From: Sanderia malayensis
Taxonomy: Eukaryota > Cnidaria > Scyphozoa > Semaeostomeae > Pelagiidae
Length of the DNA stretch: 64,000 nt
Assembly: GCA_013076295.1 (NCBI GenBank)
Contig: RQOL01000861.1
Location: 5,434,235-5,498,234, forward strand
Direction of reading: 5' to 3'
Shown here piece by piece: positions 48,501-60,500 of this stretch. The notes under the pieces are model-generated. The model had not been told where the DNA came from and searched no databases. It saw only the letters and a list, made by a program, of their open reading frames with translations. A program made the position numbers and the translations under genes. Positions within the stretch are counted from its first letter, which is position 1. Each line of letters opens with the position of its first letter.

Positions 48501-51500
48501 ACAGAATCCGCACAAAATTTTGGTTTATTTGGTTAAAATCTCTCCTGTTTGTTTTCATAATTTCTTTACTCCTGTGGAATCTGTTTATCAATATGATACA
48601 AGAAAGGCAGGCAAAGATGGTATTTTCTTGCCACAGAAAAATACCAGTCAATATGGCCTCAGATCAGTACGTTATCACGGAGCAAAATGCTGGAATGAAA
48701 TCCCTACTGATATTAACTAAAAGGTCGTCATCCCTCAAGATTTGTCATTAAAAACTTAAATCGTTTCTATTTAAAAATAGTTATTAGGGCAGATTATTGA
48801 CAGTTACAAATGTACCCATAGTTGTTAGTGACATCTGGTAAGGTGGTGCTCTCTCCTCGATTAGCTTTGCTACTGAGAGAGTTCCTCCTCAAAAATCCCT
48901 ATCCCACACAAATCCTCAAGTGTTACGTATTTCTTTCTTTTTATGTGTTTATTGTATTTTAATTTAATTTGTAATTATTTAATTGTTGAAAGTTTGAAGA
49001 GTATTTGTGTAGAGAAATTCAAAATCAATGACACTGAAACTGAACTGAACTGAAGCTTGAAGTAAATTGTTTATATCCAAATATGAAAAGATCCTGTTAG
49101 AAAGTTACCAACTTGGGTTTGCCACCTATCTGCAAAATTAGCAAGTCATAAAATAGCTAAAAGCAACTCATTTCACAAGAAAAAATAAGAAAAAAATCAT
49201 TATACATACTTCCTGGTAGTACTTCGCAGCAAGGTCATAATTGAACATTACCTATGGAAAAGAGTATTACCGTCTTGTATTATTTTCGGTACGTTTTATT
49301 ACAATGTCAATAAGCATATTCCAATTTTCTGATGTACATAGGCTCTAATTTGCCTTGCACATATAGCTCAAATCAAATTGCTCAAAGTGTCCTCCTAATT
49401 GTTGAATATATTTATGTATTTGTTCTGGCCACGTATTATTTTCACAATTTTATGTTCCAGTAACAAACCTACGGAAGCCCACAAGGACCAAGGGCCATTT
49501 GCATACTCAAAAATAAAGTTCGGATGTCGTGAAATAATGTTCGGATGGCCCTTGTGGGCTTCCGTGCAAACACCACCCCGCATCCACTGGAGATTTCAAA
49601 CTGTAAAGCTTGGGACTGCAACGCTTCGATCGCAAATCTGTGTGCAGTATAAGTTCGAGTAAATCCTCCTTCTTTTTGATGACAAAATTCACGTTTTTCA
49701 TAACAGATGACACACCAACAGGTTTCTCAAATCCCGAACTTTTGCGTGACATGACTTTGCTAACTTCTAAAATGCCACTTGGCTTGAATTAATTTCGGAA
49801 AAGTAGGTTTTGGTGTTAAGAAACTTGCTAAGAAACTGTTCGTGGCATAATTAGGGCGAAAGCTAAGAAATTCTGGTACAAGAATTTTGCATAGTTTCTT
49901 ATAAAAAATGGGTGTATATGATAACAGGAGGCGATGTCTTTGGAGTTGCAAATTGCATGCTAGAGATTTTCCAGCATACAATTCAAATTGTTTCCGTCAG
50001 ATGCATTTTCTAAAACAATTTTTCTGTGGGCGGAGAGAGGTTTACTTATTTAGTCTACCTGGTAGCTATAGTAGTTTTATACCTCAGCTTCGAAGGCAAA
50101 GAATTTGAGCATTTGTTCATCTCTTACTACAGGTGGTATCTCGGTAGATTCTTCTGTGCGAAAGAACTGCGAAAGAATATTAAAAGAGGATCAGGCAATC
50201 TGAGACAAAAATATCATGTAAAAAGAAACCTGATGATAACAGCTCTCTTTATAAAAATATTACAACGCCGGTGATAAAATAAATGGAATAAAAAAATTTT
50301 TTTATTTGCTAACAAACATTTTATTTACAATTTAATTTGCTAACAAACAAAATCCCGAACAAATTTAAAGAAAAAATACTTACATTTCCCAAACCAAGAT
50401 GCATCTGACTAAGCAAAAATTCATATAGCTCACTTAGAAATGATTGGAGCTGATATCGATCATTGAATGGACTAGTATTCTTGTATTTTTCCCGCACAAT
50501 CTTTACAACGAAATACTAAAATAGTAATAAACGAAAGCAACTCGATTAGTGAAGTTCATCATGCTAAATGTGATCTGATGTCCACTAACTAGTAACACAA
50601 CTTGCATTTTCCACGTTTTCATAGTTATTAGTATAAAAAATAGCTCGTCACGCTTAACATCAAACAAAATAAACGTTTACACAAAACTTATTGAAGTGTA
50701 ATACTTACATGCGCTACGTTTCATTTATAACAATGCATGGTGGTCGAATAAAGCGAAAAGCTTGTTACCCTGTCCTTCCCAGTGTCCCAGTGTCCCAGTA
50801 TCCCAATAACGTCCCAGATTACAAAGCTTTGCGAAAACATCATTTTTCTGAGAATTCGTCAACAACATGTACAAAGTAGCTACAATAGGGGACAAAGGTC
50901 CTGGGACACCCATGATTTTAGCAAGTTTTACACGCATACTTCACCCTCCTCCCCCAAAAACAATGTTGTCTGTAGAGGCTGTGATTTTCAATATCGCCGA
51001 AATTCTTTTGGCCCGGCGACGAGAAAGGACTGGTGTACAAAACAACATTGTTTTGGGGGAGTGGGGGGGGGGGGGGGTCGGATTCTGCTCACAGGGAGCA
51101 AAGTGTACAGAAGCACAGCATTATCCAATGAAATTTTCAGGTGTCCCAGGGACTTTTGTCCCCTATTGTGCAATATTTATGTGGAGAACAGTGGTCATCA
51201 TCACCGTGGAGCGCAAAACCTCACAAGGGTAATCAACACCTACCAGCACAATGCATAGAACCAAAGTAATTAAGTTACATTACAACGGAAGGGTAAAATT
51301 ATAAAACTTAATAATTTACACACACCTTCAATTGCTCCTTTAACGCAAAGTATTTTCCAGATGCATTAATATGATAAAGAAATTCTCTTTTCCTGTGTGA
51401 CAAAATATATTCGATCAAAAGGATTCAGTTTTGCAGCCTCAATTCTGCCCTGGGTGCCAAAAATGATTCTACCCTAGCAAATCAAAAACAAAGAAAGAGA

Positions 51501-54500
51501 AACAGGAAAGGGAAGGGAAAGGAAAGAGCGCATGACTTCATTAATCAGCAATCACCTTCTGGTGTAAAGTTTTTCAGCCAATCCGCAACCTAATTGCTAG
51601 AAATTGAATCTTCCACCGATTGGTAAAAACTAACATCACGTCATCTAAGCGATTTACAGATCAAACCACAAAGCGATTCGCGCACACCGTGGCCATATTA
51701 TGAAAACCAGTAATACCGCGGAAATAAAATTTTCAAATCATGTAGCTATAATTTTTCTATTAACCTTCAAAGTAGAAAATTTTGACCTCTCTTGTGCGAA
51801 AAATGAAAGCAGTATGATGTTTGACGTGCATCTGACAACGTACAGTTGTGAGATGCACGTCAAACTTGCACCGAGCCGATCAATAAAGCCTTGGCTTTCA
51901 AGAAAAGAAAATGATATATCATATGAAATTTTTCGGTTTGATATTTGGCTGCTTTTTACTATTTCAAAACAAGTAATTCAAGGTTGCGGATAAAATCGAT
52001 TACTCGACATAAAAGGGCCTCGCCATTTTCAAAAATTCAAATTCAATTTTGACAATTTATTTAGTTTTGCACTAAATATTGTCGATAAATTTACTTGGAT
52101 ATGCCTTCATGGGCGTTTTATTCGTTCCTCTTTCTTATTTTGTTTATCCTTTATTCTTCTTTCCATATTTTGGAAAGTAGAATAAAAGATAAACACTCTG
52201 GCACAACATTCATACTGTCTCCCAAGGAAATTAATTAGTTAGCTACATTTTATAGCGCCAAGTCCCTGAAACTGACCCACATCCAAGTCACAAATACTCG
52301 ACGAAGTCAATCAGTTACTTAATTAGAAATTACCTCTTATCTTGTTCATCAGCATCGATTTTGTCCAATGTTGATGAAAAAATTTCTCTGGAAACAAGGA
52401 ATAAGATATCAAGTATGACTACGTTCATAAGAGCATGGCGCACAGCGCAATTTAACGGAGTAAATCGGGCCAATTAAAAATTTCGAGTCAATAGCTTAAT
52501 TCCACTGACAAGACTAATAAATTACCAGGAATATACCTATATTCATCAAGTAGTTGGTCGGCCAATTCTTGTATTTGATTTTGAAAGCATTCAATTGACT
52601 GAAAAAATCAAAAACATTTCTGATTACAAGTTGAACAATAAATGTATAAAATAAAATCGGATTCGAATCTCTTTGTAAATACAAAAATGGAAAAGTGCAA
52701 GAGAATAACAGAACTGCACTGAATATTGATAAATGGGTTAATGTTGATAAACTTTATAAAAGAAAATAGATCAATGGTTCAAACGGTTAGCTACCTTCTT
52801 TTCACCGCCTTCCTTTTTCATAAATTTTGACCGCGGTGGAATAAGCTCCGATATTCTGTAAGATAAGAGACAGTTTCGTAAATATTATTGATGTATATAA
52901 CATACGTGTTATTGTAATTACATGGCAGATCAGGAGATTCAACTGGTAACCAATTATAATCAATCGTTAATTCTTTATTTGCAGCATTTGATTGCAACCC
53001 TACTCCAGATATTCGCTCTGTTTATCTTGACACTTCAAAAACCTTTGACAAGATCTGACATAAAGTTCTCATGAACAAATTGCGTCTATGTTAAACTGCA
53101 AACACTAAGCATATAAGCTTTCAAGATTATAGAAAACATCGTACTGTTTTAAGATCATCATACTGGCAAGATATCTACACGGCGTACCGTTTCAACAGAT
53201 GTCTCGCAGGACTCTATTATGGGTCTCCTTTCTATTCCTTCTTATTTATATTAACGATTCATTGTTGAACGATAGGATAAAATGCAATGCGAAATTACTT
53301 CACGATTACACATCAATTTTCAAAGTTGTACACGGTCCACATACAGCTGATCTTGCCATTGAAATCTTCAAGAGACCTGGGTGTGTTTAAAGCCTAGCGC
53401 ACACAGGCGATTTTTGTTGCCACGCGTGCATGCGCACATTCTATAACAAGGACTTTGTTTATCTTCAAGCAAAAACCAGTTAGGTACCTACCTAGCTAGT
53501 CTAGCTAGCTAGGCCCAGACAAAATTATAGATATCGACTAGGGCTTTAAATTACCTATTACATCTAACAGGGCTGCTATTTTGGATAATGTAGCAACCTT
53601 CTTTACCCTGTCAGAATACTCTGGAGAGTTGACAGCCTATAAGCACCGGCGTTCTCTCCACAAGTTTTGCCTTGGATGCTTGCTTCATGTGCAGAATATG
53701 AGTAAAAATCATTATCACGTGGCTCAATTTGCTTCTATAATTGGACAACTTATCAGATAGTTGTTGTCAAAATCCGCACACAGCGCGATTTTTGTCTTTT
53801 GTCGCCGGCAACAAAAAACAATATTTAGCATCCTGAATCTGAAAAATCGTCGCTGGCGACAAAAATCGCCATAAAAACTTCGCACACAGGCGATTTTTGT
53901 CGCCGGTAACAAAAATCGCAGTCGCCAGCGACAAAAATCGCCCGTGTGCGCTAGGCTTAAGCTTGAAAAAACATACTTATACTCGTCAGAAAACACTCAA
54001 AATAGGTTCATGGTGATACTCAGATCTTTTTCTTTCCATTTCCGTAAAAAAATCGATGTCATCTTAGGCTGCATACAAACCTTCTCTCCAAAGCAGCGGG
54101 CTCTCGTTTTGATACCAATGGCGATTCGAGGTCAATTTCTATGACAATGTAAGTTTTTGCTTCTGTAAATTGCTAGAAGAAAGAATTAAATTTAAATAAT
54201 TTCACCCATTACGAAATGATGCAGGACATAGCTCAAGGAAGACCTTTGGACTCTACGAAACAAATAGAAATTCAACAATAGTGAGCTCTGGATAGGATGG
54301 ACAAATTTATTCGGCAATCGAAAAGCAAGGAAAAAATCAGCAGATAACCTGTATAATAAAAAGTAGACACAATTTTATACCTGTCCCTCGTTTCTTTTTG
54401 CATCATGAGTCTCATTTTCGGGAATAGAATCTGGTGGCTTCAATATGGCAGCCGAAGGCTACAAAACATAAACATAAATTAGCGGGAGTGAACAATGATT

Positions 54501-57500
54501 CTGAAATTCAAATTCCTTAGCTGTCTAGTATTTCCAAATTATATATCTTATTTTTATACTGACAGCATTAAAGTTAAAAATATGTATTAAAAAGCAAGTT
54601 AGAACATCAACGATGGTCTACCCAAGCCAATACCTTTGGTTTTCCATCTAGTTTATTCCCTTTGCCGATGGGCATCTTGGATTGCGCATTTGAACTGCTA
54701 CTTCTACTAGTAGTAATCATTTTAATAGCATCGTCAATCAATGTTCCTTTTCTTCCAGTTCTATCGACAAACTCTGATTCACTAAAAGGCTTTACAAGAA
54801 ATGCTCCGCGAATTTTTTTTACTCCGGGGTATAGCAAAGGCGCCATATCGACATAAGCAACACCGTGAAAAGATGTTGTTATTTCCTCTTCTCCTTTTCC
54901 TTTTCCTTTCACTCCTTGTGATACAATTGTTCGTGCGATTTCAACAGGCCACACTCTATTCTTGGCTATACTTTTCATCAGACTACAACATAAATACATG
55001 CTAATAATGAAACTTCTCACGAATTGAAAAGTTATGAAAATTGCCGAGTTGTATTCCTCTTATAAAGCAGATTAACTGAAAATAAATATCTTTAAATTAC
55101 TCAATTACAAAAGAAATATAAATTCTTCAATGACAAGACCATCTACCTTTCAGCCGCTTGCCTGCTTAAAAAGCAACGCCGTTCGGAATTCCACGTGACA
55201 CGAGATTTTTCATTTTCTGCTTCAGATCTAAATTCATTATCCTAGAAAATAAAAGCGAGCATTTTAGCCCATTCATCCAGATAAAACTATGTATAAATAA
55301 CGCTGCAACCCGCTTTATCAAAATTCCATTTCACAATACATTAAAATTCTTAGTGTAGAATTCCGGAAAAAGTCAAATAATTGTAGAGCAGAGAAGCTAA
55401 CCAATCTCCTTCATGCAAACAATATTGCGCAGAACGTCTGAATAATTATTAACTGAACAGAACGTTAGTTTTCTATTGGTGAAAGTGAACTGCTTATTCA
55501 GATTTATTCCTGATGCAGTTTGTCATCACGCAGTTGTATGCAACTTATAAAGACTCAGCTGCAGAGAATGATGCAAAATATAGAGGATCGTCAGGGAGTC
55601 GGATGTGACTTGAATTTTTCTCGCTCTGCTCTGGAAGACATTAATGATAATTTCTGGTGCAATTTATGTTCTCGAGTGTTCATAAGAGGCTTGAATCAGC
55701 ATATGCGCTGCTGTGAAACAAAAGTAGCAACCAGCGAACAGTAATTTATCTGAAATTGGCAGGAATATTGCTTTCCCTAGAAACTTTATTGCCGATTCAA
55801 GTTCAGTTTCAGCGACAGAATCAGTCGTTGATAGAATCGTTTTATCAATCTTCAACCAATGGAACATCACGAAAGCAAATATCGCGTCTCAACATGGTGA
55901 AGATCCAAACAAACCCAAATGGTCTGGGTTAACTTATCACTAAGTGATAAAGCACAAACTATTAATGCTGCATATGAAGAATCGGTGAAATGAAAACGAA
56001 ATCAATTCCTATTACCTTCAGGAAAAATTGGAAACGGGGTGTACTCGTTTGATTCATGAATGGGTAAATGAAGGCTCGCTTCACTTGACTTCTGTGAAAG
56101 CCCTTATGTTAATGCCATATTTTTTATTACAAAACAAAGCAAAAACTCCAAGAGCAAACATCATTCAAATTGCAGAAAAGATTATAATTGTGGAGATATG
56201 GTGATTTTGACCAACTAGCTACTACAAAAAGTAAGATATATTCAATCAATCCTTAAGCAAAAATATCGTGGTAAATCCAATGGATTTATGATGATAGATG
56301 ATGTATCCAAACAATTTCACAACTTTATGACTTCGGGCAAGGTTAATGCGGCACTTTCTATCTGAGAAAGAATCGAGTGCCATACTGCCTCTTACTAATG
56401 AAAATTTGAAAATGTTGAATAAAAAGCATTGAGAAATGCTTTGATGATTATCTCCTTCAAGACCTGAGCTAGATAGGACTTTCAGCCTATGAAGATACTG
56501 ATGGTGCTTTAATACGTAAAATGGCTTGTCAAGTGAAAGGAGCAGCTGAGACCTTCATGTTTAGACACTGACGGTTGGAGAAGAATCTTAATATCGGCCT
56601 CCGATGGTTCGCACAGTCGTGATTTAGGTAATGCGTTGGCAAGTTTTACCAGAAAGCTGTGTATCAACCGTTTTGCTCGTGATGATGGATCTCTTAAAGC
56701 TTTCTTGGCATGGAGATTGACACAACTAGATAAATGTTCTGCTCTCAGACCAACTGGTGTGGGTGAGATTTTTCGTAGCGTTATTGGGAGTGCTGTAATT
56801 GTCACTTTCAAGCCGCAAATATTAGAGAGTGCTGGATATCTACAGCTTTTTGCAGCTCAAGGTAATGGCTGTGAAGACGTGGTTCATGCCTTGAAATCAA
56901 TATTTGATAAAGATGATTGTGATGGAATATTGCTCGTTGATACTAACAATGCATTTAACAGAATCAACCGACGTGGTGGAAAATTAGATACTCTCCTTAA
57001 TTGGTGGCAAAGTCATGAATAAGTTGGGCCCAAAATTGGTTACTTTCCAAGCCAACGAAATCTTGGTTATAATCCTGAATACTGTGCCTTTACTGCTGGA
57101 TTCAGAAACAAATTCAATTACATCATTCGTACCATCGATAGCATTGAGCATCTACTTCTGCCTGTTGAAGACACAATTAGACACAAGTTGATTCCGTCAC
57201 TTTCTGATGGTCGCTCGTGTAACGACCTTGAGCGTGATCTACTGTCACTTTCAGTGAAACTAGTAGGTCTAGGAGTAACTGACGTCAGAATGAATTCATC
57301 TATCGAATAGCTACAAGACCTTGAGACAAAATACAAAACGACTAGTGAGCAATATTGTTAACAAGAATGCCAGTGATAATGTTTTGCAACATCCCAAATT
57401 GGTTCAAAATGTCGAGTTGTCTAAGTCTGTCCATGAATCCCAGCTTTTAGCAAGACTCAGAGGGAACATGAGCCAGCTGTGCTCGAGCGAACAAGGCAAA

Positions 57501-60500
57501 TGATAACCGCATGTTCGGATGGGGCTTGTTACTGCCACTTAAAGAAGTTATTGTTACTGCCACTTAAAGAAGAAGAATTATCTCCTACAAAATTCTTTGG
57601 TGCATTATACCTATGGTATGGGTGGAGTATGGACGATCTCCCTTCAGAGTGTGTTTGCCACAGCAAATTCTCAGTGGATCATGTTCTCTCATGCAAGCTT
57701 GGGGGATTCATTACCTTACGCGCCCGTAAACATTCCGTGGTTCAAGATGTCATGTTTTTTCCAAAAAGTCAATATATACAACTGCTTTAGCTGTTCGACT
57801 GACAATGTGTGACTCTAAAGAAACTGGAATCCGGCCTAAATATTTTATAGTAAATAAATTTTCATAAAATAAAGAACTGTCTTAATTCTGTTGAAGTTTT
57901 TGATGTCAATACGAAATACGTTTAGTGGCACTTCTTGATTGTCGATTGATAAAAATTCAGTTCGGTAGTTCAGATATTCTCAATCATCAAGTAAGCATAA
58001 AAAAGTTTGTGGTGTGATCTTTTCTTCCATACTTCTAGAAATTTACAAGGTCTTTTGGCCATCGTGGATTAAAATAACGGTAAGGCCATCTGTAATTAAC
58101 AACAAATGTAAAGCTCTTACCTCTTTGCTGTTGAGATCACCATCTTGTTCTTGGTAGGAAGTTTGAAGGATAGCACTAAAATTAAATGTTTATAGCAATA
58201 TCGATAAAAGTTGGTGATAGGTTAGCAAAATGGTCGGTGAAAGCCAACCGGCGAATTCAAACCAAAGATTACAACCTTCTCACATTACGATAAAGACTTC
58301 TGACAAGGCTGAAAGTTTTATATGGGAAGGTTTCATCGATCTTCATAAAAAGTCTAGCAAGTTTAAGAATAACTTGATGCAGCCCAGCAGCCCTGAAACT
58401 ACCATTATGGGAATTGACCACAAACAATAATTATTACAAACAGTGTGAAAGGCTCAACTTAACCAAACTTGTATCCATAAGTTATCTTGTATCCGTTTTT
58501 TAGCACGTTTAAAAATCAACTGGCCCCATCATTTTGATACGTTTGACAAGGGCACGTTGTCATTTTACAAGGCATGCTTCTATTGCTGAATCTGTTTTCA
58601 TGAAAGTACTGTTTCCGATTAATGAGAAATAATACCTTGAAATGGGACACAACGAAGCAAATTTGATTGGGTATAACGCGTAATTGTTCTGTTCCCGCTA
58701 GAGTACCAGGTTCTTGTGATAACGGTGATAGCGGTACCATAAATTCAAGAAAGTGAGAGCAGAGTAGAAGTGAGTAAGGTTACATGGTTACATAGAAAAA
58801 CCACGCGATCTCGCAAATTTGCTGCGCAGTCTCCTGTATAATGGTACAGTGGGGGACAAAAGTCCTGGGACACCCAGAATTTTAGCAAGTTTTACAAGCA
58901 TACTTCATCTCCCCCCTCCCAAAACGATATTGTCTGTAGAGGCGGTAATTTTCAATATCGCGGGAATTCTTTTGGCCCAGTGATGAGAAACGTCTGGTGG
59001 ACTAGACAACATTGCTTGGGGGCGAGTGGGGGTCGGATTCGGCTCACAGAGAACAAAGTATGCAGAAGCATAGCATTAGCATTATCCAATGAAAGTTTGA
59101 GGTGTCCCAGGGACTTTTGCCCCCTATGTAAAAATGTGGCCGTGATTAAAAGTAAGAACTTTGGGTTAAAATTTCAATAGGCCCATCTTGGATTTGGGAT
59201 TAAAATGGACAAATTCCCATTATTATAAAATAGAATTAAAAGATGGGTTAAAGTTTAGATTGTCGAGGAAAATTCCCAGTGGAAAAAATTAACCTTATAC
59301 TGACCTGTTTTGTATGAAGAGGCTGGCACCGGATGCAGTTGGTGCCATACACCAACGTCTTAGATTGCTCTGCTCCTATAATAAACAAATATACTCTAAG
59401 TAAGAAGCAAATTGGATAATGTCCTGCATCACAATTTTTTTTGCGCGTAATACCATTCAGCACAACAAATTACGGATTCGCTGTACTAAATAAATTATAT
59501 TTCATTTGTCTTCATTGTTTTATGAAAAAATATGACCGAAAATAAACATAAGCGAGCTTTACAGCTCTACTAAGCTGTTATCTACAACAGACGCTGTTGA
59601 GGCACACCGAATTGCTGTAAACAGACTCGAAACCCACTTCAAACCATTGACAACAAGTAATAGAGGATAAAAGTCCTTGGGGCACTGCAAAACTCCAAAA
59701 AGAGAGTCCCGCCAAACTTCATTTTTTCTGGGCTTTATTCAACCCCTGTGACCCATGTGATCATCATACAAAAAGAATTTTATCCACATTTGCAAGATTA
59801 TGTTTCCATGCAACATTGTCTTGGTGAAAAGAGGGTTGAAGAATTTTAAGCATACCAGGAATTGTGAGGAAAGCTGTAAGGCGAGTGTTTTGCTCTCACC
59901 AGAATGAAGTTAAAGCACAAAGTACAAATTTTTGTCGATTTGAAACCATCGTGCATGAACAGAAAATGCAACATCTCTAAGTATCATAATAAATTATCAT
60001 GCCGAATATTGCCATAAATTTTGTTTTATTGCTATGATTCTTCCACAATGAAAACAGCCATTACTTACCTTCTCACCCGCAGAGCGATATGAACCATTAG
60101 GAACAACCACGGAGACTTCTTTCTAGAAGTAAAAATTTTCATTAGCTAGACAATTTTAATAAGCATCTTGTTAATTCAACAATAGAGACATGATATCAAG
60201 TTATAAGTACTCTTAAACAAAAACGTCGCAAGGCACCTTGATTTATTGGCACTTACTTCCATTTTTAAGACATTTTCCCAAACTTGGCTTCAGAATATTA
60301 TTTAGAAATTTGATATATACTCTTAACAACTCATTAAACAACAATGGAAAGCGGTCACTGCACAACGCACCATAATTTGGCAATTTGGCATTGTCGACCG
60401 CAGTGCTAATACTAACTTTCAGAATCGTATATAATAAAATGAAAAGATTCAACAAATGAAATTCAAGTTGCAAAAGCAATGCAAGCATCTATAATATCAA

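Noticed and set aside
50867..51258. Overlapping 121-aa and 158-aa frames
   Set aside because: They fall within MITE copy A and its flank; the TIRs explain the sequence.
58230..58430. 66-aa + strand frame MVGESQPANSNQ
   Set aside because: Lies in a CFAP70 intron on the opposite strand with no splice context or family resemblance; too short to support.
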